Of a stretch of DNA of 64,000 bases, positions 45,496 through 54,827 are shown in pieces; within the stretch, counting starts at the first letter, position 1, and every line of letters begins with the position of its first letter. This DNA is from Sphingobacteriaceae bacterium DW12 (lineage in GTDB: Bacteria; Bacteroidota; Bacteroidia; Sphingobacteriales; Sphingobacteriaceae), in contig JROE01000004.1 in assembly GCA_000783305.1 (NCBI GenBank), positions 434,001 to 498,000 of the forward strand, read 5' to 3'. The position numbers and the translations under genes are program-made. The notes beneath the pieces were generated by a model, which had not been told where the DNA came from, made no database searches, and worked only from the letters and a program-made list of their open reading frames with translations.

Positions 45496-45748
45496 CCCCA
45501 AGTGAGGTGCGTTTGCGTCAATATAAGGGGGGATTTTTATCCGCTATCAATATGAACGACGAATTTTTCAAACAGCTGTTTGTGACTAATCTTCAAACAA
45601 AAAGGAAGATGCGTTCTTCTTTTTGAAAGTTTACATTCGAAAACGATTTCGAATGTAAACCTTCTTCATTTTAATCCTATATCCTATCTTTAATGACTCA
45701 ACAGGACAAGGACCTCGTTTAGGACTCTTTAGTTAAGCAATCTTAATT
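45448..45748. other. 301-nt divergent gap with two long hairpins
   Basis: Between the DHFR-like gene (minus) and the GH88 gene (plus). It holds the 25-bp inverted repeat and a second hairpin (45625-45664). A TATCTTTA at 45685-45692, one base off the -7 consensus, could serve the GH88 gene. No gene is seen. Confidence 0.55.
45625..45664. repeat. 18-bp hairpin in the divergent promoter region
   Basis: Arms 45629-45642 and 45647-45660 are perfectly complementary (14 bp) around a 4-nt loop, ACGA. They extend by three more pairs past one A/C mismatch, which becomes a G-U pair in a minus-strand transcript. No T tract follows on either strand, so an operator or RNA-structure role is as likely as termination. 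Confidence 0.75.
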
Positions 45749-46969
45749 ATGAACTACATCACAAAAAATCTCTTTATCATTTTAGCTATTTTGACCTGTC
45801 AGAATACTTTCGCTCAAGACAATAGTTATAGTGGTTTGGACCGAACGTTTATTTCGACCCAACTAAGAAAATCTGCTGATCAGATAAAAGTATTGGCTTC
45901 GTTGACCCCTGATGATAAATTTCCGCAAACATTTGTTAATGGGAAATCTGTCTTTTCGAATAGTTCTTGGTGGTGCTCGGGCTTCTATCCCGGTACATTA
46001 CTTTTACTTTCAGAAGGGAATAACAACGATAAAGAGCTTTTAAAGCTAGCAACAGACAAATTGAAATTCTTAGAAAAGGAACAATTCAATAAGGGCACAC
46101 ACGACCTTGGTTTTATGCTATTTTGCAGCTTTGGAAATGCCTTAAGATTGACGGGTGACAGCAGTTACTATAATCCCATATTAATCAATGGGGCAGAGTC
46201 ACTCTCAAGCCGTTATAGTCCAAATACGGAAACTATTCGTTCTTGGGATCATGGTAAATGGAAATATCCGGTCATCATCGACAATATGATGAATTTGGAA
46301 TTCTTAACCCAATTAACAAAGATTACGGGTGAGAAAAAGTATAGAGAAATAGCAATCAAGCATGCGAATAAAACACTAAAGAATCACTTTAGAAAAGATT
46401 ACAGCTCTTATCATGTCATTGATTATGAGCCGAACACAGGGGTGGCCATCGCCAAACAAACCCATCAGGGCGCATTTGACGAATCTGCTTGGGCTAGAGG
46501 CCAAGCATGGGCATTGTATGGATATACAATGATGTACAGAGAGACTGGAGAGAAAGTATATTTAAAACAAGCGGAAAGAATTGCAAAATATATCTTGAAT
46601 CATCCCAATTTACCAAAAGACCTTATTCCATACTGGGATTTTGACAAAGATAAATTACCGAAAGAAAGTAAAGCTTATTCTAAGAAAGATTTACGAGATG
46701 CTTCTGCTGCCGCTTTGTATGCTTCGGCATTGATCGAGTTATCTCAGTTTTCGAGAGGTAAAGACGCCCACAATTACCTTTCAAAAGCGGCTTCTATTTT
46801 GAAGACACTTTCCTCTAGTGAGTATTTTGCAAACCTAGGTGATAATGGCGGTTTCCTTCTGAAACACAGTGTAGGTGCATTGCCTCTTAATTCCGAGATC
46901 GATGTTCCACTTTCCTATGCAGATTATTATTATGTAGAGGCGCTACTACGGTATGAGAAATTGCTATAA
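45749..46969 (+). CDS. GH88 unsaturated glucuronyl hydrolase
   Basis: A 406-residue secreted enzyme (signal peptide ending QNTFAQ). It has an (alpha/alpha)6 barrel and the two catalytic Asp residues of GH88: Asp119 in GTHDLGFML and Asp178 in PVIIDNMMNLE. Also visible are SSWWCSGFYPGTLLLL and the substrate-site segment FDESAWARGQAWALYGYTMM. GH88 removes 4,5-unsaturated uronic acids left by polysaccharide lyases by hydrating the double bond. No lyase is nearby, so its source oligosaccharide comes from another locus. It is monocistronic and followed by a strong hairpin. Confidence 0.92.
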   Translation: MNYITKNLFIILAILTCQNTFAQDNSYSGLDRTFISTQLRKSADQIKVLASLTPDDKFPQTFVNGKSVFSNSSWWCSGFYPGTLLLLSEGNNNDKELLKLATDKLKFLEKEQFNKGTHDLGFMLFCSFGNALRLTGDSSYYNPILINGAESLSSRYSPNTETIRSWDHGKWKYPVIIDNMMNLEFLTQLTKITGEKKYREIAIKHANKTLKNHFRKDYSSYHVIDYEPNTGVAIAKQTHQGAFDESAWARGQAWALYGYTMMYRETGEKVYLKQAERIAKYILNHPNLPKDLIPYWDFDKDKLPKESKAYSKKDLRDASAAALYASALIELSQFSRGKDAHNYLSKAASILKTLSSSEYFANLGDNGGFLLKHSVGALPLNSEIDVPLSYADYYYVEALLRYEKLL

Positions 46970-47051
46970 AGACCGAAAGCAAAGATAGAACCTAGTACAA
47001 AAGGTATCACCTGCTTCCTGTGGCTGGAAAATGAGATTAATCCTTAAAAAC

Positions 47052-47086
47052 ACGACCTAGTAAAGAAGGGTACTTTACTAGGTCGT
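47052..47086 (+). terminator. Hairpin terminator after GH88
   Basis: Perfect 14-bp arms (47052-47065 and 47073-47086) with a 7-nt loop lie 83 nt past the GH88 stop. Only a weak T-rich tail follows. Because the next gene is convergent, it may serve both directions. Confidence 0.7.
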
Positions 47087-47249
47087 ATTGATATAGAACT
47101 TATGCTAATTGGCATAAAACTTTAATTTTTAAATAGGACTGAGGAGCGGCGGGTTCATTCCTCTAGGTGTAAACCGAACTCACGTTTATTTAATATATGC
47201 CGAAAATATTTATTTTTCAACTCGCTAAAAAACTTAAAAAATAACAGTT

Positions 47250-47993
47250 TTACAATCTGACATAGGCTGCCAATTGTACTATATTAGTCAGCGTATTGTT
47301 ATTTCTACCGAGAACGTACTGATTCATGTATCCTACTTCCATATCAAATACAGGTTTAACGCGCCATCCTAATGCGACGTACGCCCTATTTTGGTCGAAG
47401 AAACGGCCACTCGGCGCATTCTGGACGTTCACAAAAATCTCATTCTGCAAGGCTATAAACGCCCCATCAGTAAATGTGCGGGTCTCTGATAGAGGAAATA
47501 TAGATCTTGCAAAATATCGTAGTCGCTGCGCAAAGTCATAACCATCGTTAACAAGCGCATCCTGACTAATAGTTGGTTGGCCGATGAAACGTTGCTCTAG
47601 TCTAAAACGATGTTGTAAAGTAACAGGCCGATTGAAAAGAGCAAACTGTTGATTAATTATAAATTGTTCCCACATCCTATGCTCAGGCATCCAACCACTA
47701 ATATCTACCAGCTTTCTCTGATTGCCTATATAAGCATAGCCGATAGTGGCAATCATATTATTTTTTAAATGATAATTGATTCCGGGACGTATTATAAAAG
47801 ATTGCATGTCTTTCCATTTATCGGAACTTCTTACTTGTCCATCAAAATGAACACTAAATTTGCTATCCAACTTATATGTAAAGAATGTGGCGCCCCACCC
47901 TGTAAAAGTATTTTGTGTCTGAGCATCTACAGCTGTATTACATAAAAAGAGAAGAATACTAAATAAAACAAAGGGCGGTGACCTAAAAAACAT
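47250..47993 (-). CDS. DUF2490 outer-membrane beta-barrel protein
   Basis: A 247-residue protein with a signal peptide ending NTAVDAQ. The body alternates hydrophobic residues as in barrel strands (TGWGATFFTYKLDSKFSVHF, MIATIGYAYIGNQRK, LQHRFRLEQRFIG, PVFDMEVGYMNQYVLG), matching DUF2490, and it ends in LAAYVRL, fitting a C-terminal barrel strand. Family function is unknown. It is monocistronic and convergent with GH88. Confidence 0.85.
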   Translation of the reverse strand: MFFRSPPFVLFSILLFLCNTAVDAQTQNTFTGWGATFFTYKLDSKFSVHFDGQVRSSDKWKDMQSFIIRPGINYHLKNNMIATIGYAYIGNQRKLVDISGWMPEHRMWEQFIINQQFALFNRPVTLQHRFRLEQRFIGQPTISQDALVNDGYDFAQRLRYFARSIFPLSETRTFTDGAFIALQNEIFVNVQNAPSGRFFDQNRAYVALGWRVKPVFDMEVGYMNQYVLGRNNNTLTNIVQLAAYVRL

Positions 47994-48266
47994 GTTTTTA
48001 AAAGTTAAAAATGAAACAGTTATTTTTAATCATTCAAGCCTCTTTAAATACTTGTTTAGGTAGAAAGGCAGGCTAAATATTGTCCAAGATACTGAATTTA
48101 AACATCTTGAAGCAGAAAAAAATCATTTAGAACACCTCCATATCACTCAATCAGTACGCTGTGCCACTCTTGAAATAGCCCAGGGTACAAGTCGGGTATC
48201 CTAGAAGTGTAATAGCCTTAAAGACTCGGGCTACAATTGGTTAGATATACGTAGATGGAAATTTGC

Positions 48267-50180
48267 CTACGTCTCACGAGGCTGATAGGCATCCAAATCA
48301 AAATAAAAAATAGCACCCTCTCCCTGCTCGCTTTGGACCTCAATAAGACTATTATGATGTCGGAGAATCTCCGACACAAGAAAAAGGCCAATTCCAAATC
48401 CTGAAATATTTTTTATCTCGTTACTATCTACCCTAGAGAAACGCCTGAACAATTTTTTTTGATCCTTGGCGCTAATTCCCATACCCTCATCCCGCACATA
48501 AATTTTAATCTTCCCATGTACATTTTCACAACCAATCTCTACTACTCCTCCAGCGGGAGAATATTTAATAGCATTACTGACTAAATTGGTAATCACTTGT
48601 CCTATTTTGTCTCGATCAGCATAGACGTTCATAGATGGATCGCAGACAAGTTTAACCTCATGTTTTGCGCTCAATTGACGGGCATCCTCAGTAATTTCTT
48701 CGACCAACGGAAAAATCTCGAACAGTTCTTTGCTGACGCTAATCTCTCCCTCCTCAATCTTGGCTAGATTTAGAAAGTCGCTAATCATAGACATCATTTT
48801 TTTTGCATGGACCACAATTTTGGGAGCCATCTGTATCCCAATACCATCGCTAATTTTTTTCGAATTTTTAATGATTAACTGTGCATACAATAAGATGGAA
48901 GTCAATGGCGTCCGTAGCTCGTGACTTACCATCGTAACAAAGTCATTCTTTCGCTGTTCCTCTTGTTTCTTTTCTGAGATATCTCGAGCAATTTTAGAGA
49001 TACCGATAATGTTCCCTTCATCATCTCTAATGGGAGATATCGTCAGGGAAAGATCCAGCAGGTGGCCATCTTTTGTACGTCGCTTAGTTTCAAAATGTTC
49101 TACACTTTCTCCATTCTTTAACCTCGTGATGATAAAATCCTCCTCTTCATACCGATCGTCTGGTATAATTTTCAAAATCGACTTCCCAACCATTTCTTCA
49201 GCAGAATATCCAAATATTCGCTCGGCAGCATCATTCCAACTAATGATATAACCGTCTAAAGTCTTACCAATAATTGCATCATGGGTTGATTTTACAATGG
49301 CGGCCAATTGCGCGCTCTTGGCCTCTGCTAGCTTGACATCTGTAACATCCAATATTGATCCAATCGCTCGTTGTGGTCTTCCCGCACGACTATAATATAC
49401 AGTACCTTGCATTTGTACCCAATTAAAGCGAGCACCATTAGGGCTTCGGAGGCGACAAATCAAATCCAAACTTCCTTTAGAGCTCACCGTCTTTAACTTT
49501 TCAACGATTTGCTGCACATGCCGTCGATCATCAGGGTGCACACGTAGGAGTGCATTGTCAATAGTGAAAAGTTCATCCGAACGAAGCCGCAGTATATGCC
49601 TACATTCCTTGGATAAATAGATTGTCGCAGTCTGAATATTCCAGTCCCATGTACCTAATTTTGTCGCTTTTATTGCTAGTCGTAGGCGTTCCTCACTCCG
49701 TTCCAATAAATGCACGAGATGATCTCTTCTTTTTCCTTCCTCGACTATTGCTGTAACGTCCGTAGTGAAGCACCTCGAATGTATAAATTTACCATCGGCC
49801 ATCAAGGCGTTTGAACTGATGGATACATGTATGATGGATCCGTCTCTAGACCTAAGTCTAGCAGGATAATTACGCAAGGTTTCATTATTGCGCAATAGCT
49901 TAAGGATATTAGCGATAACATCGGAATCCACATGAAAATTACTGATAGGCAGACCGATATATTCCTCTATTTCATAACCAAGCATATCAAGCTCGGCTTG
50001 ATTGGCCCAGGTGATAATACCATCTTCATCGACCCAGTGAAGAGGTATCGATGCATTTTCGATAAAATCGGTCAGTTCCTCGACCCTAGTTTTGAGCGCG
50101 GTATTCTCCTGCTGTACGCGAGAGAGTTGTTCGCCAAAGCTTTCATTTTTTTTCATAGAGGTAGCAAAAGAGGCTTGCAT
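48267..50180 (-). CDS. Cytoplasmic multi-PAS sensor histidine kinase
   Basis: A 637-residue kinase without membrane segments. After an N-terminal coiled-coil stretch there are three PAS domains (about 35-145, 165-285, 290-402; the third has AIIGKTLDGYIISWNDAAER and FGYSAEEMVGKS). A HisKA domain follows with the phosphorylatable His420 in MVSHELRTPL, then an ATPase domain with NLVSNAIKYSP, DEGMGISAKDQ and GFGIGLFLV. No receiver domain is fused and no response regulator lies nearby, so its partner is encoded elsewhere. The signal is probably cytoplasmic (redox or small ligand). An ATG at 50156 is an alternative start. Confidence 0.92.
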   Translation of the reverse strand: MQASFATSMKKNESFGEQLSRVQQENTALKTRVEELTDFIENASIPLHWVDEDGIITWANQAELDMLGYEIEEYIGLPISNFHVDSDVIANILKLLRNNETLRNYPARLRSRDGSIIHVSISSNALMADGKFIHSRCFTTDVTAIVEEGKRRDHLVHLLERSEERLRLAIKATKLGTWDWNIQTATIYLSKECRHILRLRSDELFTIDNALLRVHPDDRRHVQQIVEKLKTVSSKGSLDLICRLRSPNGARFNWVQMQGTVYYSRAGRPQRAIGSILDVTDVKLAEAKSAQLAAIVKSTHDAIIGKTLDGYIISWNDAAERIFGYSAEEMVGKSILKIIPDDRYEEEDFIITRLKNGESVEHFETKRRTKDGHLLDLSLTISPIRDDEGNIIGISKIARDISEKKQEEQRKNDFVTMVSHELRTPLTSILLYAQLIIKNSKKISDGIGIQMAPKIVVHAKKMMSMISDFLNLAKIEEGEISVSKELFEIFPLVEEITEDARQLSAKHEVKLVCDPSMNVYADRDKIGQVITNLVSNAIKYSPAGGVVEIGCENVHGKIKIYVRDEGMGISAKDQKKLFRRFSRVDSNEIKNISGFGIGLFLVSEILRHHNSLIEVQSEQGEGAIFYFDLDAYQPRET

Positions 50181-50554
50181 CGTTTTTTGAAACGGATTTA
50201 TAAAGATACTAAATATATGACTGTTTTATATGTTTGTCACACCGTACTCATACGGTAAAAGTAAAAATTGCCCATTTCGCTATACCTTTCACCTCATTCA
50301 GTCATTCACTAGCTACGATTACCCCTATACACATATAATTTTCTCTAGACTTCGGTCGGGCCTAATTTTCACTATATTATACCATAGATAGCTATCGCGA
50401 AAGAGTAAAAATCAGTATAATTAAGTTGATTTGCTAAAGCTTACTTAATAAAAAAAATTACTATATTAGCATCAATAAACCAAAAAAATTACAAAACAAA
50501 TTTAGAATGAGTCCCGCATGTTCTAACTATGTGAGGAATCGCTATTATATACTT
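50181..50554. other. 374-nt divergent gap between kinase and FAD oxidoreductase
   Basis: AT-rich region that should hold both promoters. No exact TAnnTTTG with a spaced TTTG was found for either gene; TATATTAG at about 50461-50468 is the nearest match upstream of the oxidoreductase. No coding potential or RNA gene seen. Confidence 0.45.
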
Positions 50555-52279
50555 ATGAAACGTAGGAATTTTATTGAACTCCTGACATTCACTGGGAGTG
50601 CGGTGCTGATAGCACCCTTGAGCACAACGGGTAAAACCCAATCAAAAGTACAGATTGACAAAGATAAAATCCTCGAAAAGCTAAATGCTGATGTGGCAAT
50701 AATTGGAGGAGGGCTCGGTGGCGTAGCTACCGCCATGGCGGCTCTACGTAATGGGCTTACAGTAGTGTTGACAGAGGAAACCGACTGGCTGGGCGGACAG
50801 CTAACATCTCAAGGTGTACCACCAGATGAACACCAATGGATTGAGAAATATGGAGCTTCCCAGCTATATCGAGATTTCAGAGATGGGATCCGAGATTATT
50901 ACCGAAGGAACTACCCGTTGACGACAGAGGCCAAGAACGACCCCCTCCTAAACCCGGGAAGTGGCATGGTATCCAGACTCTGTCATGAACCTAAAGTCGC
51001 CTTGTCCGTAATAGAGGAAATGATTGCGCCCTATATCTCCAATGGAAAGTTGGTCGTCTTATTGAACCACATACCTATACAGGCCGACACAAAAGGAAAC
51101 CAAGTGAGAGTAGTCGCTGTAAAAAGCAATAAAAACGGAAAGTATAAGAATATAACGGCCCATTATTTCGTAGATGCAACAGAACTAGGGGACCTATTAC
51201 CATTAACAGGAACAGAATTTATCACTGGTACAGAAGCTAAATCTACCCATCAGGAGCTACATGCCCCCAAAGTGGGAGACGTTAATAACAATCAAGCTTT
51301 TACAATGTGCTTCGCGATAGACCACGTCCCTGGCGAAGACCACACCATCCCCAAGCCGAAAGACTACGACTTCTGGGCAAATCATACTCCGGACTTAAAG
51401 CCAGCTTGGTCTGGAAGGATTTTGAGTCTGCAATACTCAGATCCTAGAACATTGAAACCAAAAAACTTAGGGTTTGATCCCAATGGAGTTCCTACGGGCG
51501 AAACATTAAACCTCTGGAACTATAGAAAGATTGTCAATAGGGCTCTTTTTTCAGAAGGTTTCTATGATGGAGATATTACTATAGTAAACTGGCCGCAAAA
51601 CGATTATATGCTCGGAAATATAGTAGGTGCTAATCAAAAAGATTTCGCTAAATATGTCGAACACGCAAAACAGCTAAGCCTATCGCTATTGTATTGGTTA
51701 CAAACGGAAGCGCCACGTCCTGATGGAAGAAGGGGTTGGCCCAGTATTAGATTGAGAAAAGACATTATGGGCACAGCAGATGGCATGGCCAAATATCCAT
51801 ATGTCCGCGAATCCAGAAGGATAAAAGCTGTTTTCACGGTCACAGAAGAGCATATCGGACATGAGAATAGAGCGTTAGTAGCGACTGCAGGAGAAAATAA
51901 AACAAAAGCCGCATATTTCTATGATAGTGTCGGAACCGGCAGCTATCATATCGACCTCCACCCTACATGTGGCGGAGTAAACTATGTAGACTTCGCCTCT
52001 TTAAGGTTCCAAATTCCGTTAGGAGCTTTGCTGCCTATACGAATGGACAACATCTTACCCGCAAACAAAAATATTGGAACAACGCACATTACCAATGGTT
52101 GCTTTAGATTACACCCCGTTGAATGGTGTATTGGTGAAGCAGTTGGTATGCTTATAGCCTACGCAAAAAGTAAAAATGTGACCCCAAGAAAGGTAAGGGA
52201 ACAGAAAGAGCTTTTGAAGGAGTTTCAATCTTTCATCATCTCCCAAGGATTAGAAACAGATTGGCCAGATGAAGATTAA
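50555..52279 (+). CDS. Exported FAD-dependent oxidoreductase (Tat-type signal)
   Basis: The ATG at 50555 is chosen (574 residues) because it starts a twin-arginine-like signal, MKRRNFIELL plus a hydrophobic stretch; an ATG at 50507 adds 16 residues. The FAD-binding Rossmann motif DVAIIGGGLGGVATAMAAL is at about 47-65, followed by TDWLGGQLTSQGV. The C-terminal FAD motif region reads LPANKNIGTTHITNGCFRLH. It belongs to the FAD-dependent oxidoreductase family (PF12831-like) common in Bacteroidota carbohydrate loci and often mislabelled xanthan lyase. Tat export would fit a protein that folds around FAD in the cytoplasm. Substrate unknown. Confidence 0.87.
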   Translation: MKRRNFIELLTFTGSAVLIAPLSTTGKTQSKVQIDKDKILEKLNADVAIIGGGLGGVATAMAALRNGLTVVLTEETDWLGGQLTSQGVPPDEHQWIEKYGASQLYRDFRDGIRDYYRRNYPLTTEAKNDPLLNPGSGMVSRLCHEPKVALSVIEEMIAPYISNGKLVVLLNHIPIQADTKGNQVRVVAVKSNKNGKYKNITAHYFVDATELGDLLPLTGTEFITGTEAKSTHQELHAPKVGDVNNNQAFTMCFAIDHVPGEDHTIPKPKDYDFWANHTPDLKPAWSGRILSLQYSDPRTLKPKNLGFDPNGVPTGETLNLWNYRKIVNRALFSEGFYDGDITIVNWPQNDYMLGNIVGANQKDFAKYVEHAKQLSLSLLYWLQTEAPRPDGRRGWPSIRLRKDIMGTADGMAKYPYVRESRRIKAVFTVTEEHIGHENRALVATAGENKTKAAYFYDSVGTGSYHIDLHPTCGGVNYVDFASLRFQIPLGALLPIRMDNILPANKNIGTTHITNGCFRLHPVEWCIGEAVGMLIAYAKSKNVTPRKVREQKELLKEFQSFIISQGLETDWPDED

Positions 52280-52350
52280 GCCCTCGAAAAAGATTACAGA
52301 ATAATAAAACAATTTCTAAATCAAATGTAAAGTATCTGTATTTTTGCCAA

Positions 52351-53622
52351 ATGCATATCTGCAGGCATCAGCAAAACAATGTACTCATAAACAAGAAATG
52401 GAAAATACAACTATTAATTAGTTTGTTTATGTGTACTTGTATAGATGGAATAGCACAGCGACCTGCAAATGAAATAGAGATAACTGAACACTTGGCAGAC
52501 ACCAGTCGGCAAACGGATTTAATAGACCTCGGTAAGGAGCTATTCAAGATAAAACCGATTCAAGATGTAGATAGTACGGGCCAAAAAGTTTATTTTTCCT
52601 TCCTGCCCTTCTCAACAAATGTACCCGGCGGAGGACATGCTTTGATTACATCTACAACTGCTGGCTTCTATTTGGGAGATCGGAAAGACACCTATATGTC
52701 GCGAGTCACGTTCACACCCTACACTAATTTTTCAAAAAGATTTGGGCTTCCCATTCGGTCATATATATGGCTAGATGAAAACAAATGGGTTATTGATGGA
52801 GATATACGCCTCCTCAGGTTCCCGCATGAAACCTGGGGAATAGGCTGGCAGCATGACCATAATGAACAGCTTCGATTAGATTATACCTACTTCAGGTTGT
52901 ATCAACATGTTCTAAAGAGAGTTAAAGGGGGCTTTTTCTTAGGAGGAGGGTATAACCTAGACTATCGAATGGGTATCCATAGTCAAGATGATACGGCTCT
53001 TGAGGAATATACCGGATATCCCTACGGAACGAAGAGAAGAGAAAATGTCATGTCATCGGGATTGAGCTTAAACATGATATACGATACCCGGGCCAATTCG
53101 ATAAATCCTTGGGATGGTAATTATGCCAATTTGCAGCTTAGAATGAATCCCCGTTTTATGGGAAGTGATGAGTCATGGCAATCGTTGTTTTTCGAAGCTA
53201 GAAGATATCATCGCTTCACAGACAATCCCAACAAACAGCATATGTTGGCTATCCGTAATTTTTTCTGGACAGTATTCAACTCTAAAGCACCTTACTTAGA
53301 TTTACCTAACCTAGGATGGGATACCTACAATAGTTCCGGTCGAGGATTCCCGACGAGTCGATTCCGAGGAAAATCGCTGTACTATCTAGAAACGGAGTAT
53401 CGACGTGATATTACAAGAGACGGTCTTTTAGGGTTTGTCGCGTTTACAAATTTCACAACAGTAAGCGGACCCCGAAGTAGTTTATTTTGGAATTGGAATA
53501 TAGGCGCTGGTGCAGGCGCACGGATTAAATTCAACAAAAATTCGGGCACAAACATCGCAATTGATTATGGGTTTAGTAAATACCACAGAGGAATCAATCT
53601 ATCATTGGGGGAAGTTTTTTAA
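52351..53622 (+). CDS. Omp85/BamA-type outer-membrane barrel protein without POTRA domains
   Basis: A 423-residue protein with a hydrophobic signal (LLISLFMCTCIDGIAQ). It resembles the surface-antigen (Omp85 barrel) domain: many amphipathic strands, GLSLNMIYDTRANSINPWDG (the conserved D-[TS]-R segment) and the lid-like FPTSRFRGKSLYYLETEYRR. It ends INLSLGEVF, a barrel strand with terminal Phe. No POTRA repeats are present, so it is not BamA or TamA itself. Its gene follows the FAD oxidoreductase by 71 nt and may share its transcript. Confidence 0.85.
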   Translation: MHICRHQQNNVLINKKWKIQLLISLFMCTCIDGIAQRPANEIEITEHLADTSRQTDLIDLGKELFKIKPIQDVDSTGQKVYFSFLPFSTNVPGGGHALITSTTAGFYLGDRKDTYMSRVTFTPYTNFSKRFGLPIRSYIWLDENKWVIDGDIRLLRFPHETWGIGWQHDHNEQLRLDYTYFRLYQHVLKRVKGGFFLGGGYNLDYRMGIHSQDDTALEEYTGYPYGTKRRENVMSSGLSLNMIYDTRANSINPWDGNYANLQLRMNPRFMGSDESWQSLFFEARRYHRFTDNPNKQHMLAIRNFFWTVFNSKAPYLDLPNLGWDTYNSSGRGFPTSRFRGKSLYYLETEYRRDITRDGLLGFVAFTNFTTVSGPRSSLFWNWNIGAGAGARIKFNKNSGTNIAIDYGFSKYHRGINLSLGEVF

Positions 53623-53928
53623 GGATATCGTAAAGAGTAGGGACGTGTGTTGACAGCACTAGCTTCGTTACACATAATCAAATCATATATCTATATGCTG
53701 GGCGACAGGTTTATACATATTTGATGACTTGCTCGTAATCCGCTCCAAATAGCAAAGCTCAGCTATAAGCCAAATCTTAAGACAACAAGATCTTTGACAA
53801 TAACCACAGTATTCAACAGTCGCTAGCGCTAACCGTTTACGCGTAATACAAGTTTCAACCTGCTTCTGTTAAAATTTGGCTAGCGAAAGCGACGTCAATA
53901 ATCCATATTAGGAAGTAGAGATACCGAT
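53623..53928. other. 306-nt convergent gap
   Basis: Between two convergent genes. It contains no open frame of interest. An inverted repeat TCGCTAGC (53820-53827) / GCTAGCGA (53879-53886) brackets about 51 nt and could form part of a terminator. No RNA gene seen. Confidence 0.45.
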
Positions 53929-54738
53929 TTATACTTTTTCGTCTCTACGCTCCTGAGCTGATTTATCCTCGGCGACACCAGCCTTCCAATAAGAAAACGC
54001 ATAGTAATCGGAATTGCTCCAGCCCAATTTTTCTTTAAAATAAGACCGTAATGCCTTTACAGAACTATACTCACAAGCGATATAGGCAAACTTAGACTCT
54101 TTGGCCGACAAATCTACCTCTATTGCTTGATTATAAAGATTGCTCCCGTTTTCGGGATGAGGATTAATAAGCCATTGGATTTGGAACCCCGGATGCCGAA
54201 CCTCAGGGTGTATATCTGCTTCGCCAGGGATTTCAAGGATACAGTGCCCTTTAGCATCAGCAGGAAGGCTTTCTAGAATACAGCAGATTACCGGAATAGC
54301 AGTGGCATCTCCAATCAAGAAATACCAGTCTACGCGCGGACAAAGATTACTGTTCTTTATTTTCATTGCAACACCCAGCTGATCAGACTGTTTTGCATTG
54401 CGTGCCCAACTAGAGGCTGGACCATTGTCTCCATGGTTGACGAAATCTATTGTTATTTCGTTAGTGGCAGGGTCTAAGGCCCGATGTGTGTATGTTCTGA
54501 CAATAGGTTTCAAATTTTCATCTGGCATTATCCATTCTCCCCGTTCTTGATTGAAAGTAGCAAATTGGACCTCTTTCTGATCATGTGGAGGAATAAAAAT
54601 TTTATTATTTGCGCCAAAATTACATTTTTCGAAATCTGTAGGTTCGTCAGCCTTCAACTTGATTCGGATATAGTGGGGCGTAATATATTCTTTATTGGTT
54701 ACTTTAAATATGTGCTTTGATATGATTGGTTTTTCCAT
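53929..54738 (-). CDS. Siderophore-interacting protein (SIP family ferric reductase)
   Basis: A 269-residue flavoprotein of the SIP family (ViuB/YqjH type), which reduces ferric siderophores in the cytoplasm to free iron. The FAD-binding motif is RTYTHRAL, the domain-linker HGDNGPASSWA is typical, and the C-terminal NAD(P)H domain has YFLIGDATAIPVIC and the end motif YYAFSYWKAG. It is last in the iron-import gene run and lies 89 nt after the binding-protein gene. Confidence 0.93.
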   Translation of the reverse strand: MEKPIISKHIFKVTNKEYITPHYIRIKLKADEPTDFEKCNFGANNKIFIPPHDQKEVQFATFNQERGEWIMPDENLKPIVRTYTHRALDPATNEITIDFVNHGDNGPASSWARNAKQSDQLGVAMKIKNSNLCPRVDWYFLIGDATAIPVICCILESLPADAKGHCILEIPGEADIHPEVRHPGFQIQWLINPHPENGSNLYNQAIEVDLSAKESKFAYIACEYSSVKALRSYFKEKLGWSNSDYYAFSYWKAGVAEDKSAQERRDEKV

Positions 54739-54827
54739 CTCTAAAAATTTTACTACTATATTTATAAACTACATTCTTGGTGTTTAACTCTTTTGCTCAA
54801 CTTATAATTGAAAAGGGCTAAATCTCG

